A model generated the notes under the pieces. It ran no database searches. It had not been told where the DNA came from and saw only the letters and a list, made by a program, of their open reading frames with translations. From Candidatus Protochlamydia naegleriophila (GTDB lineage Bacteria; Chlamydiota; Chlamydiia; Chlamydiales; Parachlamydiaceae), in the NCBI RefSeq assembly GCF_001499655.1, contig NZ_LN879502.1:2294001-2358000 (forward strand): a DNA stretch of 64,000 nt, read 5' to 3'. Below are positions 38,190-46,298 of the stretch, piece after piece. The translations under genes were made by a program, and so were the position numbers. Position 1 is the first letter of the stretch. Every line of letters begins with the position of its first letter.

Positions 38190-38238
38190 ATCTATGATTG
38201 CCTACAGTAATATTTCTTTTTCAAATGGAGGTCTACTT

Positions 38239-39111
38239 ATGTTAAAAAAGACGCGATTACTGGCCTTAACTAGCCTTGGAGTGCTACTAGGATGGGGCAC
38301 TTTGCAAGCAGACGATACAAATTCTGTGACAAATCAGGCTGATAAGCGTGTTCAGGCCACTGCTGACAAATCTGAGAAATCAGATCAAATTGATATGAAA
38401 AAGCTTTCAGAAGCTTTTGGCCACTTTATAGGCCGCAATTTGCAATCACCTGGCTTGAAATTCGATTTAGACGCGATGATCAAAGGGATTCGCGACGGTG
38501 CATCTGGGCAGCCAGCGCCGCTTTCTGAAAAAGAGTATGAAGACATGATGGCAGCAGTACAAGAGCGTGCTTTCAAAGAAATGTCTTCAAACAATTTAAA
38601 GACTGCCAACGATTTTATGACGAAGAATAGCCAAGCAACCGGCATTGTTGAAATCGTTCCTGGCAAACTTCAATATTCAACAATTAAAGAAGGGACAGGA
38701 CCAGCGGTTGAAGCGCATTCTTCTCCAAAAATCCATTACACAGGCAAGTACCAGGATGGAACTGTATTTGGAACATCGGAAGAAATGGGCGGCCCAATTA
38801 CAATTCCTCTTGATCAAACGATTCCAGGCTTCAGCAAAGGGATTGTTGGCATGAAGGAAGGTGAAAAACGCCGTCTTTACGTTCACCCAGACCTCGGCTA
38901 TGGCACGACTGGCCAGCTTCCACCTAATGAATTGCTCATTTTCGACATCGAAGTGATCAAAGCAAATTCTGATGACGCAAAAGGCAAAGGCAAAGCAGAC
39001 GCTAATCAGGAAGATGATGCTGATGACGAAGATCTTTTCTTAGATGAAGAAGAATTTGACCTCGAACCTACGCCTAGCGATAAAAAAGCAGCACCTGCTA
39101 CTCGCTCGTAA
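38239..39111 (+). CDS. mip: Mip-like FKBP-type peptidyl-prolyl isomerase
   Basis: 290 residues from the ATG at 38239, chosen because GGAGGT lies eight bases before it and because MLKKTRLLALTSLGVLLGWG is a signal peptide; an upstream in-frame ATG at 38158 lies inside aspS. The N-terminal domain (about 45-130) is the helical dimerisation region of Mip/FkpA (MKKLSEAFGHFIGRNLQSPG). The FKBP domain (about 140-235) has HYTGKYQDGTVFGTS, then IPGFSKGIVGMKEGEKRRLYVHPDLGYG and LPPNELLIFDIEVI. The last 50 residues are acidic (EDDADDEDLFLDEEEFDLE). Exported isomerase/chaperone; in Chlamydia Mip is an outer-membrane, macrophage-infectivity-type protein (CT541 from memory). Confidence 0.94.
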   Translation: MLKKTRLLALTSLGVLLGWGTLQADDTNSVTNQADKRVQATADKSEKSDQIDMKKLSEAFGHFIGRNLQSPGLKFDLDAMIKGIRDGASGQPAPLSEKEYEDMMAAVQERAFKEMSSNNLKTANDFMTKNSQATGIVEIVPGKLQYSTIKEGTGPAVEAHSSPKIHYTGKYQDGTVFGTSEEMGGPITIPLDQTIPGFSKGIVGMKEGEKRRLYVHPDLGYGTTGQLPPNELLIFDIEVIKANSDDAKGKGKADANQEDDADDEDLFLDEEEFDLEPTPSDKKAAPATRS

Positions 39112-39132
39112 GAACCATACTTGATCCTTATG

Positions 39133-39161
39133 ACCCAAGCCTAGAGCTTGGGTTCTTTTTT
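39133..39161 (+). terminator. Rho-independent terminator after mip
   Basis: Perfect eight-base stem ACCCAAGC/GCTTGGGT with loop CTAGA, followed by TCTTTTTT, 21 bases after the mip stop. It closes the hisS-aspS-mip unit; trmL begins only ten bases later, so some read-through or a promoter overlapping this site must serve trmL. Confidence 0.88.
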
Positions 39162-39170
39162 ACACCTATT

Positions 39171-39623
39171 ATGAAAATTATTCTCTTTCAGCCCCAAATT
39201 CCCCAAAATGCCGGCAACATTGTTCGAACCTGCGCCGTAACTGGCTCGGATCTGATTATGGTTCACCCTTTAGGCTTTAGCACACACGATCGTTGGTTAA
39301 AACGTGCCGGTTTAGATTATTGGGAAGGAGTCAGCGTCAGTTTCATAGAGGATTTGCAAAGTTATCTAGAAAATCAAAAAGTACCTTTTTACTTTTTTTC
39401 TAGCAAAGCCTCTACCCTCTACAGCGAAGTTTCGTATACACCTGATTCTATTTTAATCTTCGGATCAGAAACTCACGGACTCCCCGCTTTATTTCAAGAT
39501 AAATGGCCCGAACGTTTCGTTACCATCCCTATGAGACCAGAAGCGCGTTGCCTCAACTTGGCCACGTCGGCCGGTATCGCACTTTATGAGGCTTGGCGGC
39601 AACAAGGTTTTTACCAAAAATAG
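39171..39623 (+). CDS. trmL: tRNA (cytidine/uridine-34 2'-O)-methyltransferase TrmL
   Basis: 150-residue SPOUT methyltransferase of the minimal TrmL type, methylating the wobble-base ribose of leucine tRNAs. Motifs: IILFQPQIPQNAGNIVRTCA (2-21), HPLGFSTHDRWLKRAGLDYW (43-62), LIFGSETHGLP (about 104-114) and the knot segment IPMRPEARCLNLATSAGIAL. Size and order are exactly those of the family. It corresponds to the SpoU gene next to mip in Chlamydia (CT540 from memory). A terminator hairpin lies ten bases before the start, and no clear Shine-Dalgarno sequence is seen. Confidence 0.94.
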   Translation: MKIILFQPQIPQNAGNIVRTCAVTGSDLIMVHPLGFSTHDRWLKRAGLDYWEGVSVSFIEDLQSYLENQKVPFYFFSSKASTLYSEVSYTPDSILIFGSETHGLPALFQDKWPERFVTIPMRPEARCLNLATSAGIALYEAWRQQGFYQK

Positions 39624-39691
39624 ATTGACTTCTACCATCTGTAAAATTAAACTGTTTTATTTAAATGGATAATCCAGCATAAATCACAGCC

Positions 39692-40033
39692 ATGAACATT
39701 TTTACAGATCTTTATTTAGATGCCAGAAACTGGGTTGAAGATAGTGCTTACCTCGTGAAAGAGATAACACCCGAGCTTTTTTGCCCTAGCCGTACGCCTT
39801 ATTTTAAATACATGCAACCGATCTGTACATTCCTAGGGTTGTCCTCTCTTGTCGCCTCTTATGCAATCACCCATTTTCAAACAGTGGGAGTTAACGCCCA
39901 ACTCTTAGCTCTTTCAAGCATCACACCTTTATTGGGCGGATTGTTTGGAATTCCCATCTGCGTCTATTTAACGGGACTAACCATTCCAGCTATTGCCATT
40001 TCGGTCGCCAAAATTTTTCTCGCCACTATCTAG
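39692..40033 (+). CDS. Small hypothetical membrane protein
   Basis: 113 residues. A polar first third (MNIFTDLYLDARNWVEDSAYLVKEITPELF) is followed by three closely spaced hydrophobic segments: ICTFLGLSSLVASYAIT, QLLALSSITPLLGGLFGIPICV and LTGLTIPAIAISVAKIF. The last two are separated by a very short turn, the hairpin layout of chlamydial Inc-like proteins. No family is recognised. It stands alone between trmL and a convergent antiporter gene. The ATG has no strong Shine-Dalgarno sequence. Probably real because of its coherent composition, but function is unknown. Confidence 0.65.
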   Translation: MNIFTDLYLDARNWVEDSAYLVKEITPELFCPSRTPYFKYMQPICTFLGLSSLVASYAITHFQTVGVNAQLLALSSITPLLGGLFGIPICVYLTGLTIPAIAISVAKIFLATI

Positions 40034-40175
40034 TCCAAACATAAGGAAAGTAATCAGCTCCTTAAGAGTAACGCCCCTTCACATTTCTGGAATAGCCAGA
40101 ACTGCCTTCACCCTTCACCGACACCTCGCCAATGCTTCGTAGCAAGCCTCTGCCGGCAAGAGACATGGCGAGCGC

Positions 40176-41849
40176 TTAAGTTTCAAACTCAGTTTGGGAT
40201 ACTCTATAAACTGCTTGAATGAAGGCCTTTTTAGTCTCTTCTTCGCTGCAAATGGATTCTATATTTAAATCCTGCAGTTTTTGGTGATCGGTCAAGTAGT
40301 GAGAGCGTGCCAGGATTTTTAGCCCTGGATTAAGTGGCTGGACAACCTCAATGATGTTAATAGTTGTATGAAGACTTGGAACGGTAATTAAGAGGAGATC
40401 GGCCTCTTCAATATGAGCCTCTTCTAAGATAGTGGGGTTGGTAGCATCCCCAAAAACCCCTCTTTGCTGCGCATCTCTCAAGAAAGCAATCGTATCCACA
40501 TTTTGATCGATGACTGTCACATTAAAATTTAGCTGATGCAGAGCCTCTGCTACTCCCCGGCCCAAGGGACCGAATCCGACTATAACTGCGCTCAACGGAT
40601 GGAAGGTTGGCATACTGAGAAGGTTATCTGAAGGCAAGGATAGGGTTTCACTTGAACCGATCGAGCTGTGTAAGAAATTCACCCCTCTAAAAATCAAGGG
40701 ATTCAATGAAATGGAAATGAGAGCGCAAGCCACGATAATATCATAGCCCTCGTCGGGGAGCAGGTGAAATTTAATCGCTTCTTCACCAAGAATAAACGAA
40801 AACTCACCAATTTGCGCCAAGGCTAAAGCAACCGTCAATGCTACTTTTAAGGGGTAGCGCATGACCCAAACGATGAGAAAAGCCGCCAATGGCTTGATAA
40901 TCAATACGATGATGAGTACGCCAATAAAAAAGACCCAATTCTCGGTAATAGCCGTCGGATTAAAAATCATTCCGACTGTTAGGAAAAAGATGACTGCAAA
41001 AGCATCTTTCATGGGCAGTGCATTAGCAGAGGCTTGATGCTTGACATGTGTTTGCCCAATCACCATCCCGGCAATGAAGGCTCCCAAAGCAATTGAAGTT
41101 CCGAATATAACAGCTGAAGCTGTAGCTATGACAAATGTCAAAGCTAAGAGCGTTAACGTAAAAAGCTCATGCGAGCGCAAGCGAGCAATATGCATTAAGA
41201 TGAATGAGACAACCTTCCTTCCCAAAGTAAACATCAAAATAGCTAATAAGAAAAACTTGGCAATTGCCCAGCCTATCGTCTCGAAAAATTGACTGACTAG
41301 AAGCTGCCCCTCACTCGACAAAGTGGCTAAAACAGGCAGCAAAATCAGTACAAGAACTGTCAAAATATCTTCAACAATAAGCCAACCAATTGCAACATGG
41401 CCTTCCACAGTATCAAGAAGATGATTGTCCGATAAAACTCGCACAAGAACAACCGTGCTCGCAACTCCAATAGCCAAGCCTACAATAATGCCTACTTCGA
41501 TCGGCCAGCCAATGGAATAAACCAGTAATGCCCCGCACGTGGCAGCCACAAGGGTTTGACCGATAGCGCCTGGAACTGCAATATTTCTGACATTCACCAA
41601 GTCTTCCCATTTTAAATGCAGACCAACTCCAAACAGCATCAATACCACTCCAATCTCTGCTAATTGCTCAGAAACTGTTATATCAGCCACAAATCCTGGC
41701 GAATAAGGACCTATGATGTAACCGGCTAATAAATAACCAAGGATGGGTGAAAGCTTAAGCCTCTGCGTAAAATAGCCCAGCAGGCTCGCCAGCGAAAAGC
41801 CGATCGCCAAAATGAGAACAATCTTTAGATTATAAGAATCCATCGTCAT
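40176..41849 (-). CDS. CPA2-type cation:proton antiporter with RCK domain (Kef/YbaL type)
   Basis: 557 residues. Residues 1-390 have about twelve hydrophobic segments of the monovalent cation:proton antiporter-2 family, with LLGYLLAGYIIGPYSPGF near residue 35, IGVVLMLFGVGLHL, and the central GTSIALGAFIAGMVIGQT. From about 420 a TrkA-N/RCK nucleotide-binding domain follows: SAVIVGFGPLGRGVAEALHQ (GxGxxG type) and FNVTVIDQN, then GDATNPTILEEAHIEEADLLLITVPS. Such proteins exchange K+ or Na+ for H+ across the inner membrane under nucleotide control. Substrate cannot be told. Single gene, convergent with the small membrane gene. Confidence 0.92.
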   Translation of the reverse strand: MTMDSYNLKIVLILAIGFSLASLLGYFTQRLKLSPILGYLLAGYIIGPYSPGFVADITVSEQLAEIGVVLMLFGVGLHLKWEDLVNVRNIAVPGAIGQTLVAATCGALLVYSIGWPIEVGIIVGLAIGVASTVVLVRVLSDNHLLDTVEGHVAIGWLIVEDILTVLVLILLPVLATLSSEGQLLVSQFFETIGWAIAKFFLLAILMFTLGRKVVSFILMHIARLRSHELFTLTLLALTFVIATASAVIFGTSIALGAFIAGMVIGQTHVKHQASANALPMKDAFAVIFFLTVGMIFNPTAITENWVFFIGVLIIVLIIKPLAAFLIVWVMRYPLKVALTVALALAQIGEFSFILGEEAIKFHLLPDEGYDIIVACALISISLNPLIFRGVNFLHSSIGSSETLSLPSDNLLSMPTFHPLSAVIVGFGPLGRGVAEALHQLNFNVTVIDQNVDTIAFLRDAQQRGVFGDATNPTILEEAHIEEADLLLITVPSLHTTINIIEVVQPLNPGLKILARSHYLTDHQKLQDLNIESICSEEETKKAFIQAVYRVSQTEFET

Positions 41850-42163
41850 TAAATACTGCTTCCTCTTCAGTTGTTAGATCATCCATGCGCAATCAAATCG
41901 TTACATTTCAAAAAAAATTTAGGAAATCTAAATAGATACGTGATGAGGGACTTTGATGGAAAGCTATTTTTATGATTAACAGCAAAACTTCCTTCGCGGA
42001 AATGACTCTTTTTCCCAGCAGCAACAAATGCATGATTCTCTATTGCATAATAATCTTAAGAATGAAATAATATGCATATATTTTTATATTCTATCTCGTT
42101 CATTTATAATCTCCATTTAATTGAAAGATAAACATATTAATACATATAAAACCATTAACAGGC
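41850..42163. other. Divergent intergenic region, no gene seen
   Basis: 314 AT-rich bases between the antiporter gene (minus) and a membrane-protein gene (plus). No RNA gene or strong hairpin was identified. Promoters for both neighbours are expected here. Confidence 0.4.
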
Positions 42164-42175
42164 GTGAATAATTTT

Positions 42176-42805
42176 ATGATTTCATTTTATCCACCTCTTG
42201 AAGCCGATATCTCTTACTTAAAAAGCATCAAAGAGCAATATTATCACGTGGGTACGCGTTTAGAGATGAGTGCACTGAAAGAAAGGATCGCTCAGGTTAA
42301 AGACAGAATATTCGTTGGAAGAGCGGCTTACTGGAGCGGCATAGGTGCGTGCTTGGCAGCCGCGTCAATTTTGGTTAATCCAATTGCAGGCACCATTGCA
42401 TTAACAGTCTCTACCCTATCCTTTTTTATCTTCCGCGATGTTTACCTAATGAGAAAAGCGTATAGCGAGCAATTTTGTGAAGTTTCTGAAGAAAATTTAA
42501 ATACTTTCGTTGACAGCGATACTTTTCATCAGATCCCTGTTGTGTTGCCACTAAATGCATGGAAAACATTAGCCCTAAAAGATCAAGGTGTTCTATTTAA
42601 ATCAGAAGAGCGTAGATCCAAAGAAATTGACGCGGAAATCATGCTGCTCACGCCATTGAACGAAGAACGCTTTATTTATGAGCAAGTGAACTGTCCAGCA
42701 GAGCCTACGTATACGACGAAAGATCTTCCCTATCATCGATTTAATTCTTTTCCTTCATCGAATCAATTCCCAGTAGCTTCTAGCCAATGGCTTAAAAACT
42801 TGTAG
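42176..42805 (+). CDS. Inc-like membrane protein
   Basis: 209 residues from the ATG at 42176 (MISFYPPLEADISYLKS); a GTG at 42164 would add four residues. After a polar, helical N-terminus (about 60 residues, RIAQVKDRIFVGRAAYW) comes one compact bilobed hydrophobic region, SGIGACLAAASILVNPIAG then TIALTVSTLSFFIF. This is the hallmark shape of chlamydial inclusion-membrane (Inc) proteins. The remaining 110 residues are polar and without a known motif. No signal peptide precedes the lobe. Type III secretion into the inclusion membrane is an inference from this hydropathy pattern alone. Confidence 0.7.
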   Translation: MISFYPPLEADISYLKSIKEQYYHVGTRLEMSALKERIAQVKDRIFVGRAAYWSGIGACLAAASILVNPIAGTIALTVSTLSFFIFRDVYLMRKAYSEQFCEVSEENLNTFVDSDTFHQIPVVLPLNAWKTLALKDQGVLFKSEERRSKEIDAEIMLLTPLNEERFIYEQVNCPAEPTYTTKDLPYHRFNSFPSSNQFPVASSQWLKNL

Positions 42806-42937
42806 AATAAAAGTTTATCAAGGATGAATGCGTTGCCTAAATCAGAAAAACCTTCTCATTTAGGCAACTAAAAGCCTAACTGCCACTCTTTTTGGATTGC
42901 ACTGCCCGCTATTCTCAAAATATCTTTCGCTTAAAAC

Positions 42938-43792
42938 TTAGAGCTTCCTCTTTGCATCACGCAACACTGCATGCAAATAATAATCGCCATCTTTGCTTGG
43001 ATCTTGCTTTGCTATTAAAGCTGCCTCTGCATCAAATAGGACGCATCTTTTTTCCGATATCCAAAAATAATAAAGCTGAATATTGGCGATCAAAGGATCA
43101 AAAAGGATCGTTTTTGCTTCTGTAAAAGGATACCAATAACACTGAGATGGTCTCTACCTAATTGATGAAGAGCTAAAGCAACCGAATCGACGTGGCTTTT
43201 CTTATCATCGATAAAGATAATTTTACCCGGCAGGCGAGAGACATTTTTAAATAACTTTAAGAGATAATCTCCTTTCAAGTCCTAATTGGCAAAGAACACC
43301 CCTTTAAAATACTGGGAATCTTTTGTCAAATCTGAATAGGTATCCGCTATTTGTGGCAGATCAAAATCGATTCCAACTGACTTTAATTGATAGACACTCG
43401 CAACTGCCTTATCATACCACTTTGTACGCTCTCTTGCCGTCAATCCAAATACCTCATGCCCTTCCAATTTCAGGGCTCGCACACATTGGCCCGTCAAGGA
43501 CTCTACAGTTTGCAAAAGAGAAAAAATATCGTGCCAATTATGCAATGAATCCTATTTACCCACTTGGCGAAAATAGGTTCGCCAAGCTCGCGAACCTAGC
43601 ATAGAAGGAGTGCCGAATAAGGTATCATCAATATCAAAGAAATAAATGGTTTGAGGCTTGAGAGTGCTCAATTTGATCTAGCGACTTAATCTCAATGACA
43701 GAGCCGGCCTGCTGCCTTTGCGCGCTAGCAACAAATTCCACTGGAGCCAGACTCAATGAACAAACAAAGAGTAACTGCAAAATCTTCAGCAT
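42938..43792 (-). pseudogene. Broken HAD-like (DUF2608-type) exported protein gene
   Basis: Minus-strand reading pieces together one exported HAD-superfamily protein. A signal peptide MLKILQLLFVCSLSLAPVEF starts at 43792. After a frameshift near 43640 comes FFDIDDTLFGTPSMLGSRAW with the nucleophile DxDxT. After an in-frame TAG (near 43551) comes HNWHDIFSLLQTVESLTGQC, then GHEVFGLTARERTKW. After a second in-frame TAG (near 43279) comes KGDYLLKLFKNV and IIFIDDKKSHVDSVALAL (HAD motif with Asp-Asp). A frameshift near 43125 then leads to YPFTEAKTILFDPLIAN and the natural end LRDAKRKL. Two frameshifts and two stops mean it is dead, but the sequence between lesions is well kept, so inactivation is recent. 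Confidence 0.8.
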
Positions 43793-44081
43793 ACTAACCA
43801 CCGAGCAAAAAAATTTAAATAAATACGAATATAGTATAAAACGCAGTAAAATCAAACATTTTTTACCATTATCAATCTTAAAGAAAAACACAATAAAAAG
43901 ATTTAAGACTCATTGCAACTCAGTTTCATCCTTAGTTGATGCTACATATCACATATTCAAATTAATTAATTGAAAGTCGAGTGCATTAAATGATTGCAAA
44001 GCATCAATTTATAGATTGTAAATTAATGTTTGATCCGTGAGAATTCTTTTCTAATTTTTAATAAATCCAGGATTTTAATAG

Positions 44082-45515
44082 ATGCTAATTGCTCAACAAA
44101 CAATAATACCCACTCCCCTAATCTGCGAAGATGCCCTTTCGCATGCCTTTTCTTTTCTTCCTTTTTCAGAAAATAGCGTTGAGCTTGTTAATAAAAAGTG
44201 GAATGAAACCAGATGGACTACCCTTCTTTACTCAGTCGATTCTCAAACACGCGAATTAACCAGACAGGCAAAAAAACAGTGGAAAGACCTTTCTTTACAG
44301 CAGCAAAAATCCCTCATTTGCAAGGCGAGCATTCGCTCAACCAACGACCTATCATCTGCCAACTTCGCTAAACTATTATCGATCCGCTATTGCGGGTCAG
44401 CGCATGAATATTTCCTACGCTCTAGAAGTTGGTTAATCTTTCAGGGAGCAATCGATAAGCGTTCGATTCAAGAGAGCGTTCAAAAAGACCCAATTTGGCT
44501 TCTTTCTGATTATACCGTTTATTTTCGCAACTATCTCGCAGCTCTTGTCAAAAGCCATAAAAAAGTAGAGAAAGCTGCTCATATTGATTGGCCTTACATA
44601 GATCCTCCCGCGAAAGAAAAGATGGTGATTAAAGCTAAAGCGTTGCAACTGCTCTTATCTTCTTCAAATGATCAGGCGATTGCAAAATATGCAAAGAAAA
44701 AAAAAGAAAAGGAATCGTTCTTTTACAGAAAGTTGGCCAAAATAGAAGCAGGCCGCCATCGACTTGAAGCAGCCAAAAAATTTGCTTCGCGCGCAAGTAA
44801 TAAAACAGATAATGCGTTTAAAAGCTGCGCAATACGTCTAGCAAAACTTGGCGAATACGAAGCTGCGAAAGGCATTGCCCTCTTAGCTAAAAGTAAGATT
44901 AGACAGACTTATAAAGGTTGCGCGATCGTAGCTGCACGAAATGGGGATATAAAAATCACTTCAGCATTTATCGAACAACTGAAATCTTTCGAAGGCCCCC
45001 CAAATATAGTCTATGAGACCTATGTTGAATGTGCTGCTGCCCACAGCCAAAGAGGCTATTACAAGTTATCTCAACACTACAGCCACCTGTCAGAATATTA
45101 CCTAGATACGGCTAATGAAAAATGTATGCTTGCCTTTATCCAAAGAAACAATATCAGAAGAGCCTTAGAAATTGCTCGCAAAGAGACTTCTTTTCAAGAA
45201 AAGCTTTTTTCTAAAGGTGCCATCGCATGTGCTCAAAGAGGCAATATTGAAGGAGCTAAAAAACTTGCCAAAATCTTTAAAACGTATCGTGAGTCAACTT
45301 ATAAACAATGCGCAATCGCTTCCGCGCAGAGAGGTGATAGCGAAGCAGCCAAAGATTTCATTACCTTTATTTCGTATTGGAAAAAAGACAGTTATGAGGA
45401 ATGCGAGAAAATCTTCCTAACAAGGAAAGAGAAAGACAAGGCAAAAGAATTCAAACAGCTTGCAGCTGGCTATTCGCAAGTTGTTTCGAATCAAAAGTCA
45501 TGCACAATTCAATAA
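44082..45515 (+). CDS. F-box-like protein with helical (TPR/PPR-like) repeats
   Basis: 477 residues. The N-terminus has a loose F-box pattern, LICEDALSHAFSFLPFSENS then VELVNKKWNETRW (about 13-45). The middle (about 60-210) is helical and basic. From about 225 to 465 runs a set of helical repeats of about 33-37 residues. Most carry a core like CAI-x2-A-x2-GD-x-EAAK: SCAIRLAKLGEYEAAKGIA, GCAIVAARNGDIKITSAF, GAIACAQRGNIEGAKKLA and QCAIASAQRGDSEAAKDFI. This matches Sel1/TPR/PPR-like solenoids used for protein binding. An F-box plus a binding solenoid suggests a host-directed ubiquitin adaptor; this is inference. Its stop overlaps the convergent DUF2905 gene by seven bases. Confidence 0.75.
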   Translation: MLIAQQTIIPTPLICEDALSHAFSFLPFSENSVELVNKKWNETRWTTLLYSVDSQTRELTRQAKKQWKDLSLQQQKSLICKASIRSTNDLSSANFAKLLSIRYCGSAHEYFLRSRSWLIFQGAIDKRSIQESVQKDPIWLLSDYTVYFRNYLAALVKSHKKVEKAAHIDWPYIDPPAKEKMVIKAKALQLLLSSSNDQAIAKYAKKKKEKESFFYRKLAKIEAGRHRLEAAKKFASRASNKTDNAFKSCAIRLAKLGEYEAAKGIALLAKSKIRQTYKGCAIVAARNGDIKITSAFIEQLKSFEGPPNIVYETYVECAAAHSQRGYYKLSQHYSHLSEYYLDTANEKCMLAFIQRNNIRRALEIARKETSFQEKLFSKGAIACAQRGNIEGAKKLAKIFKTYRESTYKQCAIASAQRGDSEAAKDFITFISYWKKDSYEECEKIFLTRKEKDKAKEFKQLAAGYSQVVSNQKSCTIQ

Positions 45516-45718
45516 AATCTTGAAAACAGATAGAGAAGAAATGAAATGAAAAGGCTTAAGAGTATGCAAGTAACGATGGGGAAATAAAATTGAAAGCCTT
45601 CCCCTTTAATGACGATATCTCCAGGCATTTTACCGATTAAAGGAATCGATCCCTTAAAGGTAATAAAGAAGCCTGCGATGACTAAAAGAATGCCAATGAT
45701 GACGATTAATTTACCCAT
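45509..45718 (-). CDS. DUF2905-family small membrane protein
   Basis: 69 residues with the full pattern of the DUF2905 family. A first membrane helix is MGKLIVIIGILLVIAGFFI. Then come PLIGKMPGDIVIKGEGFQFYFP and a second helix IVTCILLSLFISFLLYLF. These proteins of unknown function are widespread in bacteria. The ATG follows GGATAGTCA. It lies downstream of trxA in the same direction but is separated from it by a strong hairpin terminator (45749-45774), so it may have its own promoter. The 3' end overlaps the convergent gene. Confidence 0.88.
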   Translation of the reverse strand: MGKLIVIIGILLVIAGFFITFKGSIPLIGKMPGDIVIKGEGFQFYFPIVTCILLSLFISFLLYLFSRFY

Positions 45719-45742
45719 TGACTATCCTAAATTCTTCTGTTT

Positions 45743-45774
45743 AAAAATCGGCACTTGGAATAATCCAAGTGCCG
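45743..45774 (-). terminator. Rho-independent terminator after trxA
   Basis: Perfect 11-base stem CGGCACTTGGA/TCCAAGTGCCG (45749-45759 and 45764-45774) with a four-base loop. Read on the minus strand it is followed by ATTTTTAA. It sits 13 bases after the trxA stop. Confidence 0.88.
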
Positions 45775-45786
45775 AAACTTATCCGA

Positions 45787-46107
45787 TTAGCCGAAAGATT
45801 GAACGAGATTCAATAGATAGTCTAAATCTTTCACGCCAACGACCCTTTTCACTTCTTTTCCATCTTTAAAAACGATCAAAGTAGGAACAGAGGTGATTTG
45901 CAGGGAAGCTGTTGTTTGCTGCGCCTGATCAATGTCCAATTTCGCCACGCGCGCTTTACCTTGAACCATTGTCGCGAGTTGCTCAACGATAGGAGCAATC
46001 ATGCGGCAAGGTCCACACCACGTTGCATAAAAGTCAACGAGGGTAACGCCTTGTGAAATTGTTTGTTCAAAATTGTCATCTGTTAAATGTGTAAGCTTAT
46101 CTGCCAT
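45787..46107 (-). CDS. trxA: Thioredoxin
   Basis: 106 residues from the ATG at 46107 (MADKLTHLTDDNFEQ), preceded by GGAG five bases upstream; an in-frame GTG two codons earlier is possible but overlaps the ribosome-binding site. The active site is FYATWCGPCRMIAP (Cys31, Cys34), followed by KLDIDQAQQTTASLQITSVPTLIVFKDG with the cis-Pro. General protein disulfide reductase in the cytoplasm. The gene is at the end of the conserved block that matches CT551-CT539 of Chlamydia. A strong terminator follows directly. Confidence 0.97.
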   Translation of the reverse strand: MADKLTHLTDDNFEQTISQGVTLVDFYATWCGPCRMIAPIVEQLATMVQGKARVAKLDIDQAQQTTASLQITSVPTLIVFKDGKEVKRVVGVKDLDYLLNLVQSFG

Positions 46108-46298
46108 AAACACTCCATGAATAAATGAAAATATTTAATGAATGCTTAATTATTGCCCGAATAGGGATTTTTGGCCAGGTAAATATCGATTCGCAGGAGA
46201 GCGCTTGAAAAGTTTTTTTTAGAAGATCAATACTTGAAACAAACAGTTAAATCTTTTATACTTACTGTCTCATAATGTCATTTTTAAAGAGTAATTAC

